NCBI RefSeq assembly: GCF_014652915.1
Contig: NZ_BMZS01000007.1
Location: 124,001 to 188,000, forward strand
Length of the DNA stretch: 64,000 nt
Direction of reading: 5' to 3'
DNA from: Thalassobaculum fulvum
GTDB lineage: Bacteria; Pseudomonadota; Alphaproteobacteria; Thalassobaculales; Thalassobaculaceae
This document shows positions 1-9,279 of the stretch, one piece after another; the stretch's first letter is position 1; each line of letters begins with the position of its first letter. The position numbers were made by a program, and so were the translations under genes. The notes under the pieces are model-generated. The model did no database searches. It was not told the DNA's origin and saw nothing but the letters and a program-made list of their open reading frames with translations.

Positions 1-197
1 TCCAGGGCGTCGATCGATGCCGCGATCTGCTCGATGCGCTCGTCGCCGCAGCCTTCGATACAGGGGTGCTTGAACGACGGGTAGAGGATGACCCCGGCGG
101 ATTTCTCCTGCTCGAGGGCGGCGCGGAAGGTCGCCGGGACGGATACCCGCCCCTTCTTGTCGACCTTGTTCGCGAATGTGGACAGGAAAACTGCCAC
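1..197 (-). CDS. mraZ: MraZ, transcriptional regulator of the division/cell-wall cluster (3' end outside window)
   Basis: Reading leftward from a GTG at 197, the frame gives an N-terminus beginning VAVFLSTFANKVDKKGRV and continuing with the SVPATFRAAL stretch typical of the first SpoVT-AbrB-like domain of MraZ. About 65 codons are present and the C-terminal half lies beyond the left edge. MraZ is a ring-forming DNA-binding protein that usually heads the mra/fts gene cluster and represses its own promoter, so mraW/rsmH, ftsL and the murein genes are expected beyond the edge. No in-frame ATG is seen close upstream, so GTG is the likely start. A matching array of TGGG repeats lies about 140-180 bases upstream. 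Confidence in the family is high; the start is slightly less certain. Confidence 0.93.
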   Translation of the reverse strand, partial: MAVFLSTFANKVDKKGRVSVPATFRAALEQEKSAGVILYPSFKHPCIEGCGDERIEQIAASIDAL

Positions 198-335
198 TTC
201 TGCCCTCGCGTGCCGGGTAACCGGCCCCTGTTCGTCGACCTCTCGGCCCGATCGCCCTCCTCGTTCCCGACCCGCAACCGGACGATCGCCCCGGCCCGGC
301 GAACGGAGCGGCATGGGATGGGCCCGCCTCGTTCA

Positions 336-380
336 TGGGATAACATGGGATATCATGGGACCAGATGGGCGTCAACGGGA
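336..380 (-). promoter_or_regulatory. MraZ-box-like TGGG repeat array over the probable mraZ promoter
   Basis: On the + strand TGGG occurs at 336, 346, 356 and 366, and CGGGA at 376: exactly 10-bp spacing, once per helical turn. Known MraZ sites are TGGGN direct repeats with 5-base spacers, the same period. In mraZ sense, TTGACG (375-370) and TATCCC (352-347) with a 17-base spacer form a promoter covered by the repeats, giving a leader of roughly 140 bases. The repeats read TGGG on the strand opposite mraZ. The rest of the gene-free interval 198-638 holds no RNA gene or convincing ORF. Confidence 0.75.
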
Positions 381-638
381 CGACACCCTCATCACTTGGG
401 TCGACAGGGCCAGATCGGGGTTTTTCCCGTCGTTCGTGAAGTCTTTGAAAGAACACGCGATGCGTCCGAAAGGACCGGGCGGTCACGACCGACGGGATTT
501 ATTGTTCATGTAATGTTCTCATGGGGGCCGGCGCGGGGGCGCGGGCGGGCGTCGCGGGAGCGGTGAAAGGGAGCGTCGAAGGGGGCGAAGGGGGCGGGCG
601 CCCTCCGCGAGCGCAGCCGATCGCTGCCGGCCCCCGCG

Positions 639-1205
639 TCAGGCGGTCAGGATCGTGACGTCGGCGTGCTCGACGTCGGCGGCCGCCACCACCGCGATCT
701 CGTGGCGTTGCGTGGCCTGCGGGTCGGTCAGCAGGGCCCGGTAGGTGCGGGTCACGTCGCCGGCCTGGATCCGGCTGCCGAGAACCATGTCGACCCGCTG
801 CCCGTCGTCCGAGAACGGCAGCAGCAGGCGCGTGAACCGCGTCCGCGCGCCGTCTTCCTCCATCGTGAAGATGGTGGAGTAGCAGGTGATCAGGCCGTTG
901 AATGCGACGTCGGCGAAGCGCTCGGTGGTGAAGTCCAGCAGCGCCCCCGCGAACGTCTCCTCAAACGGCTTCCCGGTCATCGAGTAGCCCTGCTGCTCGT
1001 CGATCTCGGTGCCGCACAGACGGTTGACGAAGTGCGGCGGGGTGCCGGCGATCTCGACCAGGAAGATCCGGGGCAGAAAGCGGGGATGCTCGACGGGATC
1101 GAAGTCGGCGCGCGACGGCATGGCCCGGCCGCCGCGGGCGGCGAACCACCAGTCGAGGAGTTCCCGATGCTCGGTATCGGCGATGAACTCGCGAAGCGTA
1201 CCCAT
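639..1205 (-). CDS. PAS_5 family (PAS-like domain) protein, copy 1
   Basis: This 188-residue protein has the layout of the PAS_5 family, small soluble PAS-fold proteins common in Rhodospirillales and of unknown ligand. Conserved blocks include EHRELLDWW near residue 14, MPSRADFDP near residue 30 and CGTEIDEQQGYSMTG in the middle, all shared with the adjacent upstream gene. The ATG at 1205 is preferred over a longer frame because it makes the two paralogues start alike and have identical length. It is a tandem duplicate of the next gene (67-base gap), transcribed in the same direction and probably from the same region. No output domain is present, so a sensory or partner-binding role is only inference. 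Confidence 0.8.
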   Translation of the reverse strand: MGTLREFIADTEHRELLDWWFAARGGRAMPSRADFDPVEHPRFLPRIFLVEIAGTPPHFVNRLCGTEIDEQQGYSMTGKPFEETFAGALLDFTTERFADVAFNGLITCYSTIFTMEEDGARTRFTRLLLPFSDDGQRVDMVLGSRIQAGDVTRTYRALLTDPQATQRHEIAVVAAADVEHADVTILTA

Positions 1206-1272
1206 GTAAAGATGCTGATCCGGGCGCCTTAACAATTTCTTAAGGCCGGCGCGCTGCACGCGGTCCCGGCGG

Positions 1273-1839
1273 CTACGGCCCCAGGACCGTGACGGTGCCG
1301 CTGGCCGCTTCGGTCGCCGGCACCATGGCGACCTCGTAGCGGCGGCGGACGCGATCGTCGTGGTCGAGCTGGTCGAAGTTGCGCCGGAAGTTGCTGACCT
1401 GGATGCGGCTGCCCAGGATGGTGTCGACCCGGGTCCCGTCCCCCGACAGCGGCAGCAGCAGCCGGGTGAAGCGCGACCGTTTCGCCGTGTTGTCGTTGCT
1501 GAAATGCGTCGAGTGGTAGCTGATCCGCCGCTTGAAGGCGACGTCGCCGAAGCGTTCCAGCGTGAAGCGCAGCAGTTCGCCCTCGAACAGCTCCTCGAAG
1601 CTGTGGCCGGTCATGGAGTAGCCCTGCTGCTCGTCGATCTCGGTGCCGCACAGCCGGTAGCGGAAGATCGGCGGCCGACGGCCGACCTCGACAAGGAACA
1701 GGCGCGGCAGCCAGCCGGGATGGTCGAGCGGGTCGAAGTCCGCCCGTGAAGGCATGTCGCGCTCGCCGCGGACCGTGAGCCACCAGTCGAACAGCGCCCG
1801 GTGCTCCGGGTCGGCGATCGTGTGCATCAGATCGCCCAT
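1273..1839 (-). CDS. PAS_5 family (PAS-like domain) protein, copy 2
   Basis: A 188-residue PAS_5 family protein and the upstream member of the tandem pair. It shares MPSRADFDP, the LPRLFLVEV block, CGTEIDEQQGYSMTG and the RSRFTRLLLPLS / GSRIQV strands with its neighbour. The shared blocks show duplication, while the rest has diverged enough that the pair is not recent. It starts with ATG at 1839, 54 bases from the 3' end of the RNase P RNA gene on the same strand. No transmembrane segment, enzyme domain or helix-turn-helix is seen. Members of this family are usually annotated only as PAS domain-containing; the function here is unknown. Confidence 0.82.
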   Translation of the reverse strand: MGDLMHTIADPEHRALFDWWLTVRGERDMPSRADFDPLDHPGWLPRLFLVEVGRRPPIFRYRLCGTEIDEQQGYSMTGHSFEELFEGELLRFTLERFGDVAFKRRISYHSTHFSNDNTAKRSRFTRLLLPLSGDGTRVDTILGSRIQVSNFRRNFDQLDHDDRVRRRYEVAMVPATEAASGTVTVLGP

Positions 1840-1893
1840 GGCGGCAGCATGCGCCGGGCGTGGTTAACGGGGGATTAAGAGGGGGAAGCCGAA

Positions 1894-2347
<454 letters not shown>

Positions 2348-2354
2348 TGGCCTG

Positions 2355-2382
2355 CACTTAGCACGCGGGGGGTGTCCGTCAA
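2355..2382 (-). promoter_or_regulatory. Probable sigma-70 promoter of rnpB
   Basis: In rnpB sense, TTGACG (2382-2377) and TAAGTG (2360-2355) are separated by 16 bases, and the RNA starts about eight bases further on. The -35 match is strong and the -10 weak, as is common in alphaproteobacteria. Confidence 0.55.
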
Positions 2383-2429
2383 GGTGCGGCCGCTCTAGCA
2401 TCGCCGCCTGACCGCTGCGGGAGGGTCCG

Positions 2430-3074
2430 ATGTCCGCACCGACGATCGATCTCTACGGCTTCGCGCCGAGCGTCTACGTCCGCTCGGTGCGGCTGGCGCT
2501 CGAGGAGAAGCGGCTGCCCTACGCGCTGCACGAGGTCGATCCGTTCCAGGACGGCGGGCCGCCGGACTGGTACCGGGCGATGCAGCCGTTCGGGAAGGTG
2601 CCGACGCTGCGCGACGGCGGCTTCGAGCTGTTCGAGAGCGACGCCATCCTGCGCTACCTGGAGGCGGCGTATCCCGAGCGCCCGCTGACCCCGGTCGAGC
2701 CGCAGCGGATCGGCCGGATGGCCCAGGCCATGCGGATCATGGACGGCTATGCCTACCCGGCGATGATCTGGACGGTGTTCATCGTGCTGGCGCGCGGCCA
2801 GGAGCGCGGGCGGCTGTCGATGGAGGACGGGCTGGCGCAGTCGAGGCTGGTGCTGGCGACCCTCGACCGGCTGATGCCTGAGGGCGCGGCGTTCCTGACC
2901 GGCGACGCTCTCACCCTGGCCGACACCCACGCCCTGCCGATGATGGTCTACTTCGAACGGACGGCTCCGGGGGCCGGGATGATCGCGGAGTTCCCGCGGA
3001 TCGCGAGGTGGCTGGAGCGCATGCGGGCGCGGCCGTCGGCGGCGGCGACCCGCTCGGTGCTGGAGGACGGATAG
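2430..3074 (+). CDS. Glutathione S-transferase family protein
   Basis: A 214-residue cytosolic GST-like protein. The N-terminal thioredoxin-like domain (about 1-80) carries the strand LYGFAPSVYVRSVRLAL, the cis-proline GKVPTL motif near residue 57 and the ELFESDAILRYLE glutathione-binding segment. The C-terminal helical domain follows (about 90-205) with the typical LTLADTHALP helix. Enzymes of this type conjugate, reduce or isomerise substrates with glutathione; the substrate cannot be told. The gene stands alone, diverges from rnpB, and converges on the decarboxylase gene across a strong hairpin. The start is preceded by GGGAGGG. Family confident, specificity open. Confidence 0.87.
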   Translation: MSAPTIDLYGFAPSVYVRSVRLALEEKRLPYALHEVDPFQDGGPPDWYRAMQPFGKVPTLRDGGFELFESDAILRYLEAAYPERPLTPVEPQRIGRMAQAMRIMDGYAYPAMIWTVFIVLARGQERGRLSMEDGLAQSRLVLATLDRLMPEGAAFLTGDALTLADTHALPMMVYFERTAPGAGMIAEFPRIARWLERMRARPSAAATRSVLEDG

Positions 3075-3081
3075 CGGGCGG

Positions 3082-3114
3082 CGGCACGCTCCGGCTCGGG
3101 CCCGGAGCGTGCCG
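3082..3114. terminator. Bidirectional hairpin between convergent genes
   Basis: A perfect 13-bp stem (3082-3094 with 3102-3114) encloses a 7-base loop and lies between the convergent GST and decarboxylase genes. Only a short T-containing tract follows, so it may stop RNA polymerase imperfectly or mainly protect 3' ends. Confidence 0.65.
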
Positions 3115-3122
3115 TTCTCGCC

Positions 3123-4376
3123 TCAGAGGCAGACGGTCTCCAGCGGCGGGAAGCCGTTGAAGCCGACCGACGAGTAGGTCGAGGTGTAGGCGCCGGTCGC
3201 CAGGATCAGCACCGTGTCGCCGGCCTTGAGGTCGAGCGGCAGGCGGTAGCTGGCCTTCTCGTACAGGATGTCGGCGCTGTCGCAGGACGGGCCGGCCAGG
3301 ATCACCGGGCCGTCGGCCGTGCCGTCGTGCGCGGTGGTCACCCGGTACTTGATGGCCTCGTCCATGGTCTCGGCCAGGCCAGAGAACTTGCCGATGTCCA
3401 GGTAGACCCAGCGGGTGTCCTCGCCGGCGTCCTTGCGCGACACCAGCACGACCTCGGAGCGGATCACGCCGGCGTCGCCGACCAGGCCGCGGCCCGGTTC
3501 CGCGATGGTCTCGATCGCCCGGCCGCCGAAATGCCGGGTCAGGGCGGAGCGGATCGCCGCCCCGTAGGCCTCGGCGCCGGCGACATCCTCGCGGTAGCGG
3601 GCCGGGAAGCCGCCGCCCAGGTTGATCAGGTCGAGGTGGACGCCGTGGCGGTCCATCTCGTCGAACAGCTCGGCGGTCTCGGTCAGCGCGATGTCCCACT
3701 GGCCGAGGTCGACCTGCTGGGAGCCGACGTGGAACGACACGCCGCGCGGCTTCAGGCCGAGCTCGGCGGCCCGCAGCAGCACGGTGCGGGCCATCGCCAG
3801 GGTGCAGCCGAACTTGCGCGACAGCGGCCACTCGGCGCCGGTGCCGGAGGTCAGGATGCGGCAGAACACTGCCGCGCCGGGGGCGGCCCGGGCGACCTTC
3901 TCGACCTCGCCCTCGCAGTCGACGGCGAACATCGGCACGCCGACCTCGTGCGCGAAGGCGATGTCGCGCTCCTTCTTGATGGTATTGCCGAACGACAGCC
4001 GTTCGGCCGGGACGCCGCGCGCCAGGCACAGCTCGATCTCGCCGCGGCTGGCGACGTCGAAATGGCTGCCGAGCGCGGCCAGCCGATCGACCAGGTCGTC
4101 GGCCGGATTGGCCTTGACGGCGTAGTAGATCTGCGTGTCGGGCAGGGCCAGCGCCAGCGACCGGTAGTTCCACTCGACGATCGACAGGTCGACCGCGAGC
4201 ACCGGATGCTCGTGCGGGGTTTCGTCGAAATAGCGCCGGATCGCCTCGGACGGCTCGCCCCTCGGCGGCACCACGGCCGGCACGAGACTGAGAGCCGGCC
4301 GGTGGGCCGGGGTGGACGGAGCGGATTCGGTGAAGAGACGACGACGGGCCTCCAGGCCCGTATCGGGTCGCAGCAT
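3123..4376 (-). CDS. Ornithine/lysine-type decarboxylase (PLP group IV, alanine racemase fold)
   Basis: A 417-residue PLP-dependent decarboxylase that should make putrescine or cadaverine from ornithine or lysine. The PLP lysine is K88 in YYAVKAN; HVGSQ, NLGGGFP and the phosphate-binding EPGRGLVGDAG follow. The GPSCDSADIL motif near the C-terminus carries the catalytic cysteine supplied across the dimer. The ATG at 4376 is preceded by GAAGGGGGAA at good spacing and is preferred over an ATG 33 bases upstream. The N-terminal 40 residues are a poorly conserved extension. The gene is monocistronic, ending at the hairpin shared with the GST gene. Ornithine specificity is usual for this family but not proven here. 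Confidence 0.88.
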   Translation of the reverse strand: MLRPDTGLEARRRLFTESAPSTPAHRPALSLVPAVVPPRGEPSEAIRRYFDETPHEHPVLAVDLSIVEWNYRSLALALPDTQIYYAVKANPADDLVDRLAALGSHFDVASRGEIELCLARGVPAERLSFGNTIKKERDIAFAHEVGVPMFAVDCEGEVEKVARAAPGAAVFCRILTSGTGAEWPLSRKFGCTLAMARTVLLRAAELGLKPRGVSFHVGSQQVDLGQWDIALTETAELFDEMDRHGVHLDLINLGGGFPARYREDVAGAEAYGAAIRSALTRHFGGRAIETIAEPGRGLVGDAGVIRSEVVLVSRKDAGEDTRWVYLDIGKFSGLAETMDEAIKYRVTTAHDGTADGPVILAGPSCDSADILYEKASYRLPLDLKAGDTVLILATGAYTSTYSSVGFNGFPPLETVCL

Positions 4377-4528
4377 CGTGGGTTCCCCCTTCGACAACCG
4401 GCCATTCAAGGCCGGGGTTGTGAAAAGAGACGCCTCGTCGTTGCGTAACCACTATGGGGCCAGCGGCACGTGCGCACGCGTCAATGAGCGGAAGGTATGT
4501 TCTATCCCCCCGGCGCGCAATGGGTTTT

Positions 4529-5230
4529 TCAGGTTTTTTTGACGGCGTCGGCGACCGCCTTCAGCATGCCCGCCATGCTGTCGTCGAACGGTTTTTCCAG
4601 GGTGTCGGGACACCAGTGCCGGCGGAATGCCCTGAGGGCGGCGCGGTTCGCCGGATGGGCCGGATCCGGACCCTCGGTGCGGTACCCGATGGCGGCCAGC
4701 GCGGCCACGATGCCGGACCCCGACAGTGCCGTCGGCGCGACCTCTTCCGGCCACAGCCCGATGCCGGCGCGCGCCAGCCGCTGCCAGTCGAACAGGTGAC
4801 CGGGGTCGATCTTGCGGCCGGGCGATACGTCGGAATGGCCGAGCACCCGGTGCGGCGGGATCGGGTGCCGGGCCAGGATTCCGCGGCACAGCGATTCGAG
4901 CGCCGTCATCTGCGGCTCCCGGAACCGCCGGTAGCCGTGCGAGTGGCCCGGGTTCGAGATCTCGATGCCGACCGAGCGGGAGTTCAGGTCGCTCTCGCCG
5001 GCCCACCAGGACACCCCGGCGTGCCAGGCCCGCTCCGATTCGGGCACCAGCCGCCAGACCGTGCCGTCCTCGCCGAGCACGTAATGGGCGCTGACCTGGG
5101 CCGCTGAATCGCACAGCCGGTCCAGGGCGTCCGCGACCCGGGGCATGTCGGTGTAGTGCAGCAGCAGGACGTCAACCGGGCCGCCGCGCCGCGGTCCGTG
5201 GTTCGGCGACGGGCGCTCGACGAGTCTCAC
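4529..5230 (-). CDS. N-acetylmuramoyl-L-alanine amidase, AmpD-like
   Basis: A zinc amidase (Amidase_2 fold) of 233 residues that cleaves the bond between MurNAc and the stem peptide during peptidoglycan turnover or recycling. Zinc ligands are visible as H25 (LLLHY), H132 (LGHSD) and D142 (KIDPG), with the catalytic glutamate region at E90 (GIEISN). A C-terminal part rich in helices resembles a peptidoglycan-binding tail (about 165-233). No signal peptide is seen, so it is probably cytoplasmic, like AmpD. The GTG start at 5230 overlaps the stop of the transporter gene in a GTGA junction, implying translational coupling. Whether it prefers anhydromuropeptides cannot be decided. Confidence 0.88.
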   Translation of the reverse strand: MRLVERPSPNHGPRRGGPVDVLLLHYTDMPRVADALDRLCDSAAQVSAHYVLGEDGTVWRLVPESERAWHAGVSWWAGESDLNSRSVGIEISNPGHSHGYRRFREPQMTALESLCRGILARHPIPPHRVLGHSDVSPGRKIDPGHLFDWQRLARAGIGLWPEEVAPTALSGSGIVAALAAIGYRTEGPDPAHPANRAALRAFRRHWCPDTLEKPFDDSMAGMLKAVADAVKKT

Positions 5231-6095
5231 GCCGCCGTCCCTGTCTGCTTCGGACGCGGCGCCAGGATCACGATGGCGACGCCGGACAGGGTCACGGCGG
5301 CGCCCAGCAGCTTCTCCGGGCTCGCCGGCTCGCCCAGCAGGAAGATCCCGCACAGCACCCCGAAGGTCGGCGCCAGCAGCGACAGCGGCATGACCGTGGT
5401 GACCGGATAGCGGAGCAGCAGCCGGTACCACAGGCCGTAGCCGAACACGGTGACCGCGACCGCCATGTAGACGACCGCCGCCCAGCCCCAGAACCCGGCG
5501 TCCGGCACCGACGCCCAGCGGTCGCCTTCGAAGATCAGCGAGCCGACCAGCAGCTGCGGGGTCGCCAGCGCGGCGATCCAGGCGTTCAGCACCAGGGTGT
5601 CGATCGAGCCGAGCTTCTTCACCTGGATCGACGAGACCGCCCAGACCAGCGAGGCGCCGATCACCATGGCGAGCGACAGCGGGTCGGACTGGCCGGTCGG
5701 CTGCCCGGCGATCAGCGCGATGCCGCCGAGCGCCAGCGCGATGCCGGCGGCCCGCCGCCAGCCGATGGCGTCGCGGAAGAACAGGAATGCCAGGATCGCG
5801 GCGAACGGCACCTGGGCCTGCACGGCGATCGCCGCGATCGACGAATCGACGCCCTGCAGGCCGGTGATCATCAGCGAGAAGTGCAGGAAGCCGAGGGTGA
5901 ACGACACCGCCAGGATCTGCCGGAACTGGCCGCGCGGCCAGCGCCGCAGCCAGGGGAACAGCAGCAGTGCGGTGAGGCCGTAGCGCAGCCCGATCAGCAG
6001 CATCGGCGGCAGCTCGCCGACCCCGAGCTTGGCGATCGCGAAGTTGAGACCCCAGGCGAGGTTGACCGCAACCGCCGCCAGCAGGTCGACCGGCT

Positions 6096-6099
<4 letters not shown>
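5227..6099 (-). CDS. EamA/DMT superfamily permease
   Basis: A 290-residue integral membrane protein of about ten transmembrane helices arranged as two EamA repeats, the plan of drug/metabolite transporters such as YdcZ/RhaT-like exporters. The first repeat includes NLAWGLNFAIAKLG and a proline-rich LRYGLTALLLFPW segment; the second includes GASLVWAVSSIQVKKLG and LAPTFGVLCGIFLLGE. The GTG start at 6099 overlaps the stop of uup (GTGA) and its own stop overlaps the amidase start in the same way, so uup, this gene and the amidase form one coupled unit. The substrate is unknown; many relatives export amino acids or metabolites. Confidence 0.85.
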
Positions 6100-7958
<1,859 letters not shown>

Positions 7959-7980
7959 GTTGCGGACCAAGAAAAGCGGT

Positions 7981-8715
7981 TCAGGTCAGGTTGCGGTGCT
8001 GCTTGATGCGGTCCCAGGCGCCGTTGATGCGCGCCAGTTTCTCGGTGGCCGCCGCCACCGCTTCCTCCGGGAGACCCTGGGCGATCAGGCGGTCGGGGTG
8101 GTGCTCGCGCACCAGGCGTCGGTAGCTGTCGCGGATGCTCTTGTCGTCGTCGTCCGGGGACACGCCCAGGATGGAGTAGGGGTCGTTGCCGGGCTCGCCG
8201 CTGAAGGTGGCGCGCAGGCGCTCGAACGCAAGGTCGTCGAATCCGAAGATGGCGGCGACGCGCCGGAGATACTCGATTTCCTTCTCGTGCACCACGCCGT
8301 CGGCACGGGCGATGTGGAACAGCGACCCCAGGAGCTGCTCGAGGACCGGCGACCCGGGGTTGAACAGCCGGGCGATCTGGGCGGCGTAGGCCTCGAACCC
8401 CTCGCTGGTGCGGCGGGCGGTGTCCCACACCCGGCCGACGTTGCGGGTCTCCTCGGGCGGGATGTGGAAGACCTCGCGGAACGCCGCGATCTCGTCGCGC
8501 GTCACCACCCCGTCGGCCTTCGCCATCTTGGCGCCCAGCGCGATCACGCCGATGGTGAACGCGATCTTGCGGGTCGCGGCTTCCTCGTCGATCGGCTCCG
8601 GCGGAGTCGCATAGCGGTCGATGGCGTGACCGCCGACCACGCCCAGCAACGCCCCGATCGGCCCGCCGAGCGCGAAGCCCGCGGCGCCGCCGATGATTTT
8701 TCCCCAGATGCTCAC
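7981..8715 (-). CDS. djlA: DjlA-like membrane J-domain protein (TerB + DnaJ)
   Basis: A 244-residue protein with a glycine-rich hydrophobic N-terminus (about 5-30) that probably anchors it in the inner membrane. A TerB-like helical domain follows (about 48-165, with the AKADGVVTRDEI and ARADGVVHEKEI repeats), then a J domain carrying the HPD tripeptide at 206-208. That order is characteristic of DjlA, a co-chaperone that stimulates DnaK ATPase and has been tied to envelope stress signalling. It is the first gene of a run continuing into uup, an EamA permease and an amidase. The symbol is given on domain order alone; alphaproteobacterial homologues are diverged from the enteric protein. Confidence 0.86.
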   Translation of the reverse strand: MSIWGKIIGGAAGFALGGPIGALLGVVGGHAIDRYATPPEPIDEEAATRKIAFTIGVIALGAKMAKADGVVTRDEIAAFREVFHIPPEETRNVGRVWDTARRTSEGFEAYAAQIARLFNPGSPVLEQLLGSLFHIARADGVVHEKEIEYLRRVAAIFGFDDLAFERLRATFSGEPGNDPYSILGVSPDDDDKSIRDSYRRLVREHHPDRLIAQGLPEEAVAAATEKLARINGAWDRIKQHRNLT

Positions 8716-8781
8716 GCTTGACCCGGCCCGTTCCGCAATCCCGTGGTCGGGTGCGGAGTCTGGCGTCCGAGCCGGCGGGGG

Positions 8782-9126
8782 TCAACGCTTCGCGTCGAGC
8801 CGCGCGAAGTAGTCCATGATGATCCGCTTCTTGGCCTTGTCGATCATGAAGAACTGGGCCGCCACCTTGTCGCCGGCGAGGCGGACCACCACCGCCTCGG
8901 CGTTGAACTCGATCAGCCCGCGGTCGCCCTGCACCTCGAGTCGCATCTTGAAGCGCTGGCCCTTGGCCAGACGGCCGTCATGGCCGCTGAACAGCACGCC
9001 GGAGGCGCTCCAGTTCTCCAGCGGGTAGGTCCGGCTGTCGACGTGGACCGTGCCGATGGCGCTGACACGCGGGGCCACGCGGCGCTCGTCGCTGCCGCCC
9101 AATGCCGATTTGATTGCCGCCCACAT
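8782..9126 (-). CDS. PilZ domain protein
   Basis: A 114-residue single-domain PilZ protein, predicted to bind cyclic di-GMP. The RxxxR motif is seen as R16-VAP-R20 and the (D/N)xSxxG motif as N38-WSAS-G43, both at the expected spacing. The remainder forms the beta-barrel strands typical of the family, ending in a basic segment. No other domain is fused, so it should act as an adaptor on a partner protein. It is divergent from the large glycosyltransferase gene (153-base gap), which makes control of exopolysaccharide or surface-glycan synthesis possible, but that link is inference from position only. Confidence 0.88.
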   Translation of the reverse strand: MWAAIKSALGGSDERRVAPRVSAIGTVHVDSRTYPLENWSASGVLFSGHDGRLAKGQRFKMRLEVQGDRGLIEFNAEAVVVRLAGDKVAAQFFMIDKAKKRIIMDYFARLDAKR

Positions 9127-9279
9127 GTCGATTCACCTTTGGCGAGAAGTTCTGTGTCTCCCCGGAACCGACAATAGGGCCATGGCGTGAATGAACCCTT
9201 AACGTCACGAAAGCCCGTGTCGTGTGGCGGTCGGCCGTGTAATGAGGGGCCGATCGAACCGCGGGTCCCGACACCGGCC

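Noticed and set aside
66-566. Two overlapping frames on the + strand across mraZ and its promoter
   Set aside because: They run antisense to mraZ and through the TGGG array; the minus strand gives an unmistakable MraZ N-terminus.
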